Source: UBA9620 sp965220695 (GTDB lineage: Bacteria; Acidobacteriota; Vicinamibacteria; Vicinamibacterales; UBA8438). Taken from it: a DNA stretch of 64,000 bases. Both the position numbers and the translations under genes were made by a program. The DNA lies in assembly GCA_965220695.1 (NCBI GenBank), contig OZ244838.1:1178001-1242000 (forward strand). The letters run 5' to 3'. Position 1 is the first letter of the stretch; every line of letters begins with the position of its first letter. Under the pieces are notes generated by a model. It had not been told where the DNA came from. It did not search any database and worked only from the letters and a program-made list of their open reading frames with translations. This document shows positions 45,061-54,526 of this stretch, piece after piece.

Positions 45061-45972
45061 TCAACGGTTCGGCGACCAGCCGTCGTTCGACGGGCCGTTC
45101 TGGTGGAACCGTGAATCGGGACTCAGAATGTTGCCCTCGGCGTAGGTCGCCCACGCGTTGCCCCAGAATTTGCCGGCCCGATAGGTCGCGTTGCGTACCC
45201 TGATGAGCAGGTTCTGATACTCGACACTGCCTGTCGGGTGGCCGCTGAAGCTCTCGATGTCGCCGTTCCCCAGGATGACCACGTCGATTCCGGGGGTCGA
45301 GGCAATCTCGTATGCATTGTTCACGCCTTCGACGGTCTCGATCATGACGGCCACCAGAATGTTGTCGTTCACCGAGCTCCGGTAGGTCTCACCGGGGTTC
45401 AGGAAGTCGTTCCAGAGCCCGCTGCCGCCCTGGCTGCGCCGCCCGGCGGGAGGGAACCGTGCATGCCGCGCGGCGTCTCTCGCCTTGATGACATCGTCGA
45501 CCATCGGCACGATGGTGCCCAGAACCCCGAGATCGTAGGCCTTCTGCATGTTGGCCTCGAGGGCGTCCGGCATCCGGATCATCGGGGTCGCGCCGACGTG
45601 GGGGCAGGCGCGCATCATGTCTTCGACCTGATCGAACCGCTGGCGCGAGTGCTGCATCTCGAACCAGGTGTAGTCGTAGTGCTTCGCCATCTCGCAGTAC
45701 TGATCCGTATCGAACCGGCTCTGCGTGTGACTGAAGACCTGCTCGCCCCGCAAGAGCTTGGCCTTCGCCTTGTTGTAGAGCCTGCGGTCCGGATCATCCA
45801 TGAAGGCTCGTACGGCCCAGCCCCACGGCCGGCCCGGATCGATCGGCACCAGCTCGATGGTGCCGGCCGCGGAATCAACGGCCACGGCGGCCGGCTCCTG
45901 AGCCTGCGGCCACGTCGTCATCAGAGGTAGTGCTACCGCCGCCACGCATGCACGAACGAGAACTGTTCGCAT
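45061..45972 (-). CDS. Exported HpcH/HpaI-type aldolase family protein (1)
   Basis: The 303-residue protein has a signal peptide (about the first 25 residues, ending near WPQAQEP) and the HpaI/citrate lyase-like TIM barrel. Catalytic and metal positions are visible: His in FEMQHS, the glycine loop RRSQGGSG, Glu in VMIETVEGV and Asp in LGNGDIESF. Cytosolic HpaI enzymes cleave 4-hydroxy-2-oxoacids; an exported version is unusual. A paralogue, also exported, lies at 56565-57413. AGGAGG precedes the ATG. The substrate is unknown. Confidence 0.85.
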   Translation of the reverse strand: MRTVLVRACVAAVALPLMTTWPQAQEPAAVAVDSAAGTIELVPIDPGRPWGWAVRAFMDDPDRRLYNKAKAKLLRGEQVFSHTQSRFDTDQYCEMAKHYDYTWFEMQHSRQRFDQVEDMMRACPHVGATPMIRMPDALEANMQKAYDLGVLGTIVPMVDDVIKARDAARHARFPPAGRRSQGGSGLWNDFLNPGETYRSSVNDNILVAVMIETVEGVNNAYEIASTPGIDVVILGNGDIESFSGHPTGSVEYQNLLIRVRNATYRAGKFWGNAWATYAEGNILSPDSRFHQNGPSNDGWSPNR

Positions 45973-46009
45973 GTCGCCCTCCTGTTCCGGATTCAGGCAG
46001 CCAGTATGG

Positions 46010-46045
46010 CACGGGCTGCTAGCGGCCCGTGGCGGAATCCCCGTT
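46010..46045. repeat. Dispersed repeat, copy C, with palindrome
   Basis: CACGGGC and GCCCGTG form a 7-bp stem around TGCTAGCG, followed by GCGGAATCCCCGTT. CTAGCGGCCCGTGG...AATCCCCGTT matches the beginning of copy A (27983 onward). It lies in the gap between two minus-strand genes, so the hairpin could end or stabilise transcripts. Confidence 0.55.
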
Positions 46046-47401
46046 CTACTCCAGCGCCTCGTATACCAGCGTCTGGAACTCGCGTTCGATCTCGTAGGCG
46101 GCGAACTCGCCGTATTGCGTCCACACCATGCCGATCAGCTCCGCCACCGGATCGATCCAGAAGAAGGTGTTGGCGGCCCCGGCCCAGCGGAAGACACCGT
46201 CGTTGTCCGGTTCCGGCGAGGCGGCGGCGTCCACCGCTACCGCGAACCCGAGCCCGAATCCATACGCGGGACTCAGGTAGTTTCCGACGGCGATCGGAAT
46301 GAGCGAGTCCGGCAGGTGGTTGGTGCTCATCACGCGCACCGTGTCGGCGGCGAGAATCCTGACCCCGTCAAATTCACCCTCCTGCAGCAGCATCTGCGCG
46401 AAGCGGATGTAGTCGGACGCGGTCGATGTGAGGCCGCCGCCGCCGGAGAGCCAGGCGGGCGGGCGCGTGTACTGACCGTCGGTGGGCGAGTCGGTGGCCT
46501 GCAGCGCGCCGTCCGGTCGAGCGTAGCTTGCGGTGAATCGGTCCCGTTTGTCCGCCGCCACCATGAACGCGGTGTCCTGCATGTCGAGCGGGTCCAGAAT
46601 GCGCGTCTTCACGAACTGATCGAACGTCTGTCCCGAGGCTACTTCGATGACGCGGCCGAGGATGTCGGTCGAGACGCTGTAGTTCCAGCGCTCGCCCGGG
46701 TGCGCGAGGAGCGGGAGCGCGGCGACGCCGTCGGCGAAGTTGTCGAGACCCTGCGCGGTGAAGAAGACGCCCGACTCGTTGTAGATGCGATCGACCGGGC
46801 TGTCGCCGAAGAATCCGTAGGTGAGCCCGGAGGTGTGGGTCAGAAGGTGCTGGATCGTGATCGCGTCGTTCGGCGGCACCCGCTCGCCGGCGGCGGTCAG
46901 CACGGTGACATCGGCGAACCCTGGCACGAACTTCGATAGCGGGTCGTCGAGCGCGACCCGGCCTTCCTCGACCAGCATCATGACCGCGGTGCTCGTCACC
47001 GGCTTGGTCATCGAGAAGATGCGGAAGATGTCGTCCGGCTCGAGCGGGTCGGCGGCCTCCAGGTCACGCATTCCCACCGCGTCCCAATGCACGACCTGGC
47101 CCCGCCGCGCGACCATCGTCATCACCCCGGCGAGTCGGCCGTCGTCGACGTAGGCCTGCATCGCCGGGCGGATGCGGTCGAGCCGCTCGGCCGACATGCC
47201 CGCGGTGTCCGGCGTGGTGCGCGGCAGCCCGGCGCTGTCCGCGACCGCCGTGCCGGCTTCGGAGTCGCCCTGCCCGCCTCCCGCGGCCGCCGTGGCCTGG
47301 TCGAGATCCGCCTGCATCTCCGTCGGCCCACAGCCAACCGTGAGACCGAGAATGGCGAACAACGTGGTGATCGAGACGATCCTGTGCAGCATGACGCGCA
47401 T
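46046..47401 (-). CDS. Serine beta-lactamase-like/esterase lipoprotein (class C fold)
   Basis: I chose ATG 47401 (GGGAGAGG upstream); the very long frame further upstream is antisense to the DUF1592 gene. The 451-residue product has a lipoprotein signal ending LTVGC. The penicillin-binding fold shows the SMTK nucleophile motif (S-x-x-K) in FRIFSMTKPVTS, YSV in place of Y-x-N, the LLTHTSGLTYG signature and a WAGAANTFFW region at the KTG position. Such proteins are mostly esterases or D-amino peptidases rather than antibiotic resistance enzymes. A TATAAT promoter precedes it. Confidence 0.88.
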   Translation of the reverse strand: MRVMLHRIVSITTLFAILGLTVGCGPTEMQADLDQATAAAGGGQGDSEAGTAVADSAGLPRTTPDTAGMSAERLDRIRPAMQAYVDDGRLAGVMTMVARRGQVVHWDAVGMRDLEAADPLEPDDIFRIFSMTKPVTSTAVMMLVEEGRVALDDPLSKFVPGFADVTVLTAAGERVPPNDAITIQHLLTHTSGLTYGFFGDSPVDRIYNESGVFFTAQGLDNFADGVAALPLLAHPGERWNYSVSTDILGRVIEVASGQTFDQFVKTRILDPLDMQDTAFMVAADKRDRFTASYARPDGALQATDSPTDGQYTRPPAWLSGGGGLTSTASDYIRFAQMLLQEGEFDGVRILAADTVRVMSTNHLPDSLIPIAVGNYLSPAYGFGLGFAVAVDAAASPEPDNDGVFRWAGAANTFFWIDPVAELIGMVWTQYGEFAAYEIEREFQTLVYEALE

Positions 47402-47444
47402 CCTCTCCCTCGTGTTCGTCGTGACGTGACGTGTCCTGTCCTCA

Positions 47445-47472
47445 ATTATAGGAAGCACGCGGAACAACGCAA
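47445..47472 (-). promoter_or_regulatory. Promoter of the beta-lactamase-like gene
   Basis: TATAAT (47450-47445), a perfect -10, and TTGCGT (47472-47467) are separated by 16 bp on the minus strand, leaving a leader of about 40 bases with a ribosome site before ATG 47401. Confidence 0.7.
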
Positions 47473-47561
47473 TGGCGCGGCAGGCCACCGGCCCCCGCGC
47501 GAGCCCGCGCCGCAATGGCGCGTGATGTCGGGATGGAGGGTGGCGTCGCCGGCGCGCAGGG

Positions 47562-47590
47562 TTGTATCGACCGGCGCTGGCGGCTAGGAT
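47562..47590 (+). promoter_or_regulatory. Promoter of the DUF1592-DUF1552 operon
   Basis: TTGTAT (47562-47567) and TAGGAT (47585-47590) are spaced by 17 bp, 15 bases before ATG 47606. It is divergent from the beta-lactamase promoter, so 47402-47605 is a shared regulatory region. Confidence 0.55.
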
Positions 47591-47605
47591 CAGGGCGGTA
47601 TCCGC

Positions 47606-50053
47606 ATGACAACCGATCACACGGTCATCGCCCGCGCCGCGCTGCGATTGGCTGCCGCGCTGGTGGCCGTGTCGGCGATGGTCGGACCGCTGCACGCGCA
47701 GGACTCGCCGCCGGCGGCGCGCGAGCTGCTGGACCGCTACTGCATCGCCTGCCACAACGCGCGCATGGCGGGGCAGGGCGCCGTGCCGTTCGCGTTCGAC
47801 GACCTCGATCCGGCGAACATCGGCCGTCACCCGGAGATCTGGGAGCAGGTGGTGCGGAAGCTGCGTCTGGGCATGATGCCGCCGGTCGGCCGGCCCCGTC
47901 CCGACCAGGCAGCTTATGACGCCTTCGTGCCCTGGCTCGAGACCGAGCTCGACCGGTTGCCGTCCGTCGATCCAGGTCGTCCCGCGGTGCGCCGACTGAC
48001 CGAGGCCGAGTACATCAACGCGGTCGACAGCCTGCTGGCGGTCGAGATCGACCGGCGTTGGCTGCTGTTTCCCGCTGACGATGTGGATGAATCGGGTTTC
48101 GCGACCAACGGGGACGTCCTGTCGATCTCGCCGGCGCTGTTCGAACGGTATCTGGCGGCGGCGAACCGCATCAGCCGTCTGGCCGTGGGCGACCCGACCA
48201 TCGGGCCGGGGTACGCGGCCGCCACCTACGACACCCACCGCCTGCAGTATCAGGACGATCGGACCAGCGAGGACCTGCCGTTCGGTTCGCGCGGGGGGCT
48301 GGCGATTCGCCACCACTTTCCGGTCGACGGCGAGTACGAGCTCACCATCCGGCTGCGTCGGATGATCTACGACTACATCGTCGGCATGCGCGAATCCCAG
48401 CAGCTCGACGTGCGTCTCGACGGCGAACTGCTTGAGAGTTTCACCGTGGGAGGCGCCGAGCAGCACGGATACCCGTCCGCCTACACCTTCTTCGGCACCA
48501 TCAGAGGCGACCCGGCCTGGGAGGAATTCGTCTCCAAGGGGGCGGATGCTCATCTCAATCTGCGGTTCGAGGCGCCGGCCGGTGTGCACGTCGTGGGCAT
48601 TGCGTTCGCGAACGCGCGTACGGAAGCGACCGGCGTGCTGGAACGACGCCTGTCCGGGTTTTCGCTGAGCGGGCGCGGCTTCTATCACGACAATGCGGCC
48701 GTGGCCCGGGTGAACATCGTCGGCCCGCACCGGGTGAGCGGCCCCGGCGACACCCCGAGCCGGCGGCAGATCTTCACCTGCCGTCCGGCAGCGGCGGCCG
48801 CTGAGACGGCGTGCGCGCGGCAGATTCTGTCGTCGCTCGCGCGCCGGGCGTATCGCCGGCCGGCGACCACCGCCGACGTTGATACGTTGATGGAGTTCTA
48901 CGTCCAGGGGCGGAGCGAACGGGGTTTCGAAGGCGGCATTCAGAAGGCGGTCGAACGGTTGCTGGTGTCGCCGGAGTTCCTGTTTCGTATCGAGGCTGAT
49001 CCGGTCGATGCCGCGGCGGGGACGGCGTATCGCCTGTCCGATCTCGAACTGGCGACCAGACTGTCCCTGTTCCTCTGGAGCGACATTCCCGATGACGAGC
49101 TGCTGACGCTCGCCGAAGCCGGCCGGTTGCGCGATCCGTCCGAACTGGAGCGTCAGGTGAGCCGCATGCTGGCCGACGCGCGGTCGCGGGCGCTGGTCGA
49201 CAACTTCCTGAGCCGCTGGTTGCAGCTCAATCGCCTGCAGGGCGTGATGCCGGATGCGGACGTCTTCTACGAGTTCGACGAGAATCTGCGCGCCGACATG
49301 ACCCGCGAGACGACGCTGTTTCTCGACAGCCAGCTCCGCGAGGATCACAGTCTGCTCAATCTGCTGACCGCCGACTACACGTTCGTCAACGAGCGGCTCG
49401 CGGGCCACTACGGCATTCCCGAGGTGTATGGCGAGCGCTTTCGCCGGGTCGTGCTCGAGGACCCGCGCCGCGGCGGGGTGCTCGGTCACGCCAGTCTGTT
49501 GACGGTGACCTCCTATCCCACGCGCACGTCGCCGGTGCTGCGCGGCAAGTGGCTGCTCGACAACATCCTGGGCATGCCGCCTGCGCCGCCGCCCGCCGAT
49601 GTGCCGGCGCTGGCGGAGAACGATGGCCGCGGCGCCGTGCTGTCGCTGCGAGAGCGGACGGAGCAGCATCGACGCAATCCCGCCTGCGCCGTTTGCCACC
49701 GGGTCATGGATCCACCCGGCTTCGCGCTCGAGCACTTCGATGCCGTCGGTCGCTGGCGGGCCGCCGACGAGAGCGATCTGCCGGTGGACGCAGCGGGCGT
49801 GCTGGGCGACGGCACCCCGGTCGACGGACCGGCGGCGCTGCGTGCGGCGCTCGGCGTCCATCGCGAGAGCTACGTCCGGACGGTGACCGGGAAACTGTTG
49901 ACCTACGCGCTCGGGCGGCGCATCGAGTACTTCGATCAACCGGCCATCCGCGCAATCACGGCGGCGTCCGCCGCCGAGGACCACCGCTGGTCGGCGATCA
50001 TTCGTGAGATCGTCAAGAGCATGCCGTTTCAGATGAGGAGAGCCGAGTCATGA
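47606..50053 (+). CDS. Exported DUF1592/DUF1588/DUF1585 cytochrome-c-like protein
   Basis: The 815-residue protein starts with a signal peptide and a heme-binding CIACH (Cys46, Cys49, His50). The domain string of the planctomycete/acidobacterial family then follows: DUF1587 (RRLTEAEYINAVDSLL), DUF1595 (ARRAYRRPATTADVDTLM), DUF1592 (LATRLSLFLWSDIPDDELL), DUF1588 (RGGVLGHASLLTVTSYPTRTSPV with a second heme-like CAVCH) and C-terminal DUF1585 (RIEYFDQPAIRAI). These proteins are probably periplasmic redox proteins acting with a DUF1552 partner, encoded next with ATGA overlap. Substrate unknown. Confidence 0.92.
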   Translation: MTTDHTVIARAALRLAAALVAVSAMVGPLHAQDSPPAARELLDRYCIACHNARMAGQGAVPFAFDDLDPANIGRHPEIWEQVVRKLRLGMMPPVGRPRPDQAAYDAFVPWLETELDRLPSVDPGRPAVRRLTEAEYINAVDSLLAVEIDRRWLLFPADDVDESGFATNGDVLSISPALFERYLAAANRISRLAVGDPTIGPGYAAATYDTHRLQYQDDRTSEDLPFGSRGGLAIRHHFPVDGEYELTIRLRRMIYDYIVGMRESQQLDVRLDGELLESFTVGGAEQHGYPSAYTFFGTIRGDPAWEEFVSKGADAHLNLRFEAPAGVHVVGIAFANARTEATGVLERRLSGFSLSGRGFYHDNAAVARVNIVGPHRVSGPGDTPSRRQIFTCRPAAAAAETACARQILSSLARRAYRRPATTADVDTLMEFYVQGRSERGFEGGIQKAVERLLVSPEFLFRIEADPVDAAAGTAYRLSDLELATRLSLFLWSDIPDDELLTLAEAGRLRDPSELERQVSRMLADARSRALVDNFLSRWLQLNRLQGVMPDADVFYEFDENLRADMTRETTLFLDSQLREDHSLLNLLTADYTFVNERLAGHYGIPEVYGERFRRVVLEDPRRGGVLGHASLLTVTSYPTRTSPVLRGKWLLDNILGMPPAPPPADVPALAENDGRGAVLSLRERTEQHRRNPACAVCHRVMDPPGFALEHFDAVGRWRAADESDLPVDAAGVLGDGTPVDGPAALRAALGVHRESYVRTVTGKLLTYALGRRIEYFDQPAIRAITAASAAEDHRWSAIIREIVKSMPFQMRRAES

Positions 50054-51423
50054 TGATCACGAAGAAGGCGATCCCGCGCCGCACCCTCCTGCGGGGGATG
50101 GGCACGGCATTGGCCCTGCCGCTGCTCGATGGCATGGTGCCGGCGTTGAGCGCGCTGAGCACGACGGCGGCCAGACCGGTGCTGCGGTTTGGCGCCGTAT
50201 ATGTGCCCAATGGCATCGTGATGCAGAACTGGACGCCGGCGGGGGAGGGGACCGCGTTCGAGCTGACGCCGATCCTCGAACCACTCGCGCCGTTCCGCGA
50301 CCAACTGACGGTGCTGTCAGGGCTCAACAGCACGCCGCCCGGGGACGTGCGGGGCGGGACGCACTCGCGCGCCGCGACACGGTTCCTGACCGATGAACAA
50401 CCGCGGCAGTTGGACGAGTGGGCCGAGCGCGAGCCGGTGTCGATGGATCAGATCGCGGCGCGGGTGCTCGGGCAGCAGACGCCGCTGGCGTCGCTGGAGC
50501 TCGGTCTGGAAGGGGCAAACTTCGCCGGATCCTGCGACAGCGGCGGTTTCAGTTGCGCCTTCTCGTACACCATTTCCTGGCGCAACGCGTCTACGCCGCT
50601 GCCGATGGAGCACAATCCGCGCGCGGTGTTCGAACGGTTGTTCGGCGACAGCGAGAACACCGACCCCGCGGCCCGGCGCGCCCGCATGCGGGACCAGCGC
50701 AGCATTCTCGACTCGGTGAGCCAGGACGTCGCGCGGCTGGGCCGGCGCCTGGGACCGGCCGATCGACTCAAGGTCGGCGCCTATCTCGATGCCATCAGGA
50801 GCGTGGAGCGCCGTATCCAGATGGCCGAGACGCAGGGGGCGACGGACGTCCCGCTGATGGCGCGGCCGCTTGGCGTGCCGGCCGACTTCGTCGAGCATGC
50901 CTCGCTGATGTACGACCTGCAACTGCTGGCGTATCAGATCGACCGCACCCGGGTCGTCACCTTCATGGCCGGGCACGAGCTGAGCGGCCGCACCTATCCG
51001 GAGATCGGCGTACCCGACGCGCATCACCCGCTTTCGCATCATCGGGGCGTGCCGTCCGCGCTCGAGAAGCTGACCAAGATCAATACCTACCATGTGTCGC
51101 TGTTCGCGGCGTTCCTCGACAAGCTGCGCGCGACTCCGGACGGCGACGGCTCGCTGCTCGATCACACCATGATCGTGTACGGCGCCGGGATGAGCGACAG
51201 CAACGCGCACTCGCCTTACAACCTGCCGCTCCTGCTGCTCGGCGGCGGCGCGGGTCAGCTCGCAGGCGGACGGCACCTCGTGTACCCGGATGGGACCCCG
51301 CTGGCCAACCTGCATGTCTCGTTGCTGGACAAGCTGGGCGCGCCGATCGAGCGCATCGGTGACAGCGCGGGGCCATTGCCGAACCTGTTCACTGTCAACG
51401 CCGGCCGGCTGTCCGGGGTGTAG
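50050..51423 (+). CDS. DUF1552 protein, Tat-exported
   Basis: The 457-residue protein begins with a twin-arginine signal (PRRTLLRGMGTALALPLLDG). The mature part has family features FGAVYVPNGIVMQNWTP, SGLNSTPPGDVRGGTHSRA and a C-terminal VYGAGMSDSNAHSPYNLPLLL. The start overlaps the DUF1592 stop. The two families nearly always occur together. The Tat signal implies folding before export, perhaps with a cofactor. The enzymatic role is not established. Confidence 0.92.
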   Translation: MMITKKAIPRRTLLRGMGTALALPLLDGMVPALSALSTTAARPVLRFGAVYVPNGIVMQNWTPAGEGTAFELTPILEPLAPFRDQLTVLSGLNSTPPGDVRGGTHSRAATRFLTDEQPRQLDEWAEREPVSMDQIAARVLGQQTPLASLELGLEGANFAGSCDSGGFSCAFSYTISWRNASTPLPMEHNPRAVFERLFGDSENTDPAARRARMRDQRSILDSVSQDVARLGRRLGPADRLKVGAYLDAIRSVERRIQMAETQGATDVPLMARPLGVPADFVEHASLMYDLQLLAYQIDRTRVVTFMAGHELSGRTYPEIGVPDAHHPLSHHRGVPSALEKLTKINTYHVSLFAAFLDKLRATPDGDGSLLDHTMIVYGAGMSDSNAHSPYNLPLLLLGGGAGQLAGGRHLVYPDGTPLANLHVSLLDKLGAPIERIGDSAGPLPNLFTVNAGRLSGV

Positions 51424-51429
51424 ACCCGT

Positions 51430-52977
51430 ATGACCCGACCGCACAGGCTGGCGGAATCCAGGCTCGGCCGGGGCCCGCTGCTGGTCGCGCTCGCCGCTCT
51501 GCTGCTGACCAGCGGCGGTGCACGCGCGCAGGAACGGGATCTGCGGCTGATCGAGGCAGCCAAACGGCAGGACGCCGGCGCGGTGCGCGCCCTGCTGGCT
51601 CGGGCGGTCGATGCCGACACGACCCAGCCCGACGGTGCGACGGCGTTGCACTGGGCGGTCCACCACGACGACCTGGAGATGGCCGGCCGCCTGATCGCGG
51701 CGGGCGCCGATTCCGGACGCGCGAACGACTACGGAGTCACTCCGCTGTTTCTGGCCTGCGAGAACGCCAATGCGGCGATGGTCGAAGCATTGCTGGCGGC
51801 CGGCGCCGATGCCGCCGCGGCCGTGACGACCGGTGAGACAGTGCTGATGGGTTGCGCGCGAACCGGAAGCGCAGACGCGGTCCAGGCCCTGGTCACCCAC
51901 GGCGCGGACCCCAACGTGCGTGAAGACCGGGAGCTTCAGACGGCCCTCATGTGGGCAGTCGCCCGCGGCCACGTCGCCGTGGTCCGGGTGTTGATCGCGG
52001 AGGGGGCAGACATCGAGGCGCGGTCACGCGCGTCGCGTCACGTGATCAGCCGGCGGTTGCAGTCGGAGCTGCGTTACGGCGAGCTGGGCCGCAGCTTCGG
52101 CACCGACGCGGAAGAGACGCAGCTCGGCGGTTTCACGCCGCTGCTGTTCGCCGCCCGGCACGGCGAGGTCGACGCGGCCCGGCTGCTGCTCGACGCCGGA
52201 GCCGATGTCGATGATACGGCTGCCGACGGTGCCAGCCCCCTGGTGGTGGCCGTCTTCAGCGGACACGGGTCGGTCGCGCGGCTGCTGCTCGAACGCGGCG
52301 CCAATCCGAACGCCGCCGGCGCCGGCTACACGGCGCTCCACGCCGCGGTGCTGACCGGCGACGCGGAGGTCGTCAGCGCCCTGCTGGCGCAGGGCGCGCG
52401 GCCGGACGGGCAGGTGATTCAGGCGACCCGAGTGACGCGCAACGGGCAGGTCCTGATGATCAATGAACTGCTGCTCGGGGCCACGCCGTTCGCGCTCGCC
52501 GCCAAGACGACCGAAGTCGAGATCATGCGCCGGCTGGCGGATGCCGGTGCAGACGCGCAGATTCCGCTCAGGAACGGCTGGACACCGCTGATGCTGGCGG
52601 CCGGGGCGGGTTGGCGCTACGAGGTGTGGGACCGGCGCGACCGGGTGTTGCCTCATCTGCTGGCCACGCAAACCGAACTGGTCGACGAGGCGGGCACGCT
52701 GGCCGCAGTGCAGCTTGCGGTGGAACGGGGTGCGGACGTCAACGCGGTCGATGCGGCCGGGAACACCGCCATGCACCATGTCGTCGACAAGGGGTTCGAC
52801 CGCGTGGTGACGTATCTGGCAGAGCAGGGCGCGGACCTGGACGTGGAGAACGACCGGCGCCAGACACCGCTGGCGATCGTCGTCCGCGGCCGGACCGGCA
52901 ATACGGCGGCGGCGCCGGCGACGGTCGAGGTGCTGCAGAGGCTGGGTGCGCGCGAGCGGCGTCCGGCTCAGCGATAG
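51430..52977 (+). CDS. Exported ankyrin-repeat protein
   Basis: The 515-residue protein has a signal peptide (VALAALLLTSGGARAQ) and about nine ankyrin repeats from residue 40 onward, for example DGATALHWAVHHDDLEMAGRL, YGVTPLFLACENANAAMVEAL and AGNTAMHHVVDKGFDRVVTYL. It lies 6 bp after DUF1552, in the same operon, and its end overlaps the ABC permease gene by 10 bp in convergent orientation. Such exported ankyrin proteins commonly accompany DUF1592/DUF1552 pairs and may be scaffolds. Confidence 0.92.
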   Translation: MTRPHRLAESRLGRGPLLVALAALLLTSGGARAQERDLRLIEAAKRQDAGAVRALLARAVDADTTQPDGATALHWAVHHDDLEMAGRLIAAGADSGRANDYGVTPLFLACENANAAMVEALLAAGADAAAAVTTGETVLMGCARTGSADAVQALVTHGADPNVREDRELQTALMWAVARGHVAVVRVLIAEGADIEARSRASRHVISRRLQSELRYGELGRSFGTDAEETQLGGFTPLLFAARHGEVDAARLLLDAGADVDDTAADGASPLVVAVFSGHGSVARLLLERGANPNAAGAGYTALHAAVLTGDAEVVSALLAQGARPDGQVIQATRVTRNGQVLMINELLLGATPFALAAKTTEVEIMRRLADAGADAQIPLRNGWTPLMLAAGAGWRYEVWDRRDRVLPHLLATQTELVDEAGTLAAVQLAVERGADVNAVDAAGNTAMHHVVDKGFDRVVTYLAEQGADLDVENDRRQTPLAIVVRGRTGNTAAAPATVEVLQRLGARERRPAQR

Positions 52978-53729
52978 CGCCAGGCGAGCAAGCGCCGCTC
53001 GAGCCGCTCCGCGAGCGCGAAGAGCAGCAGGACCACACCCATGATGATGACGATCAGGCCGATCGTCAGTGCTGCATTGTAGGTGCTCTGCGCGAACTGC
53101 AGCAGGTAGCCGAGCCCCCGGCTGGACGCCACGAACTCGCCGACCACGGCGCCCGTGAACGCAAAACCAACCGCCACCTTGAAGTTGCCGAGCACCCAGG
53201 CGGTGACCGACGGGATGTAGACCTCCCGTATCAGGACGGTTCTCCCGCCGCCCAGCATCTGGATCCGCTCGACCAGTTGACGGTCCACCTCCTTGATGCC
53301 GTTGTAGACGGCAAAGAAGATCAGCACAGTGACCAGAATGGTCGCGAGCGCGAGCTTCGACGCCAGTCCGATGCCGAGCCAGATGACGAACAGCGGCGCC
53401 AGGATGACGCGGGGAATTGCGTTGAGAAGGATCATGACCGGCTCGAGCAACTCGGCCAACCACGGCGAGAGCGCGGCCGCGAATCCCAGTCCGACACCGA
53501 GCGCCAGCCCGAGCGCCAGCCCGGCGAACGCCGCGGCGGCCGTCGCCCCGAGGTGCGGCCAGAGCTGGCCGTCCGCGGCCAGCCCGTAGATGACCTGGCC
53601 GACGGCGCTTGGCGGCGGCGCGTAGAACGGGTCGAGCCAGCCGGCGCGCGCGAGCGTCTCCCAGACGGACAGGAGCAGCAGGCCGGCCAGCGCCCGCCTG
53701 ACTGCCGGGCCGCCGCTGCGGCTGATCAT
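52968..53729 (-). CDS. ABC transporter permease (SsuC/TauC/ThiX type)
   Basis: ATG 53729 overlaps the ATPase stop (ATGA), giving 253 residues; the longer frame is antisense. Six hydrophobic segments and the binding-protein-dependent transport signature (EVYIPSVTAWVLGNFKVAVGFAFTGAVVGEF, about residues 160-195) are present. It belongs to the nitrate/sulfonate/taurine/thiamine-precursor importer group. Its partners are the ATPase and the solute-binding protein upstream. Confidence 0.9.
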   Translation of the reverse strand: MISRSGGPAVRRALAGLLLLSVWETLARAGWLDPFYAPPPSAVGQVIYGLAADGQLWPHLGATAAAAFAGLALGLALGVGLGFAAALSPWLAELLEPVMILLNAIPRVILAPLFVIWLGIGLASKLALATILVTVLIFFAVYNGIKEVDRQLVERIQMLGGGRTVLIREVYIPSVTAWVLGNFKVAVGFAFTGAVVGEFVASSRGLGYLLQFAQSTYNAALTIGLIVIIMGVVLLLFALAERLERRLLAWRYR

Positions 53730-54475
53730 GACGCCGCGGGTCCTTCCGGCGCCAGCGACAGATCGTCCCAGAGCTGGCGCAGCAGCGGAGCGAAGGCGGG
53801 ATGCCGCCGCGTGTCGAGCACCTGCCGGGGTCGGGGAATCTCGACGTCGTGACGGGCGCGAATGCTGGCGCGTGGTCCCTGTCCGAGCACATAGACGACA
53901 TCGGATGCGCTGATCGCCTCCTCGAGGTCGTGGGTGACCAGCAGCACCGTCAACTGCTCGCGCTCGACCCATTCCAACAGTTCCTGGGTGATACGGGTCC
54001 GGACGATGGCGTCCAGCGACGCAAACGGCTCGTCCATCAACAGCAGCTTCGGCTCGAGCGCGAGCACCTGGGCGATGGCGACGCGTTTGCGCTGGCCGCC
54101 GGACAACTGTCCCGGATAGCGGTCTCCGAACCCCGCGAGTCCCAGCAGCGCCAGCCAATGGTCCGCCTGCTCGGCTGCCGCCCGTTTGGGGAGCGTTCTG
54201 ATGCGCAGACCCAGGGCCACGTTCTGCCTGACCGTCCGCCAGGGGAGCAGGGCGTCGTCCTGGAACAGGAATCCGACATCGCGCAGCGGCACGTCGAGTT
54301 CGACGGTGCCGCGCTCGGCCCGTTGCAAGTTGGTCACCACTCGCAGGATGCTGGTCTTGCCGGACCCGGAGGGGCCGATGAGGCTGGCGAATTGTCCCGG
54401 TCCGACGGCGAGGTCGATGCCATCGAGCACCGGTTCCCCGCCATAGCCGACCCGCAGTCCGCTCACCCGCAGCAT
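53726..54475 (-). CDS. ABC transporter ATPase (SsuB/TauB type)
   Basis: The 249-residue ATPase has Walker A GPSGSGKTS, the Q-loop VGFLFQDDALLPWRTV, the signature LSGGQRKRVAIAQVL and Walker B LLLMDEPFASLDAI. The QDDALLPWRTV loop is characteristic of the SsuB/TauB/NrtD group. It is coupled to the permease gene downstream. Confidence 0.93.
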   Translation of the reverse strand: MLRVSGLRVGYGGEPVLDGIDLAVGPGQFASLIGPSGSGKTSILRVVTNLQRAERGTVELDVPLRDVGFLFQDDALLPWRTVRQNVALGLRIRTLPKRAAAEQADHWLALLGLAGFGDRYPGQLSGGQRKRVAIAQVLALEPKLLLMDEPFASLDAIVRTRITQELLEWVEREQLTVLLVTHDLEEAISASDVVYVLGQGPRASIRARHDVEIPRPRQVLDTRRHPAFAPLLRQLWDDLSLAPEGPAAS

Positions 54476-54526
54476 GCGGCTCCCGGTCGGAACGGCGGGT
54501 GGGACCGACAGTCGCCGCGTACGACG

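Noticed and set aside
47402..49984. Upstream extension of the beta-lactamase-like gene to over 1300 codons
   Set aside because: The extension is antisense to the DUF1592 gene; ATG 47401 has a ribosome site, a lipoprotein signal and a promoter.
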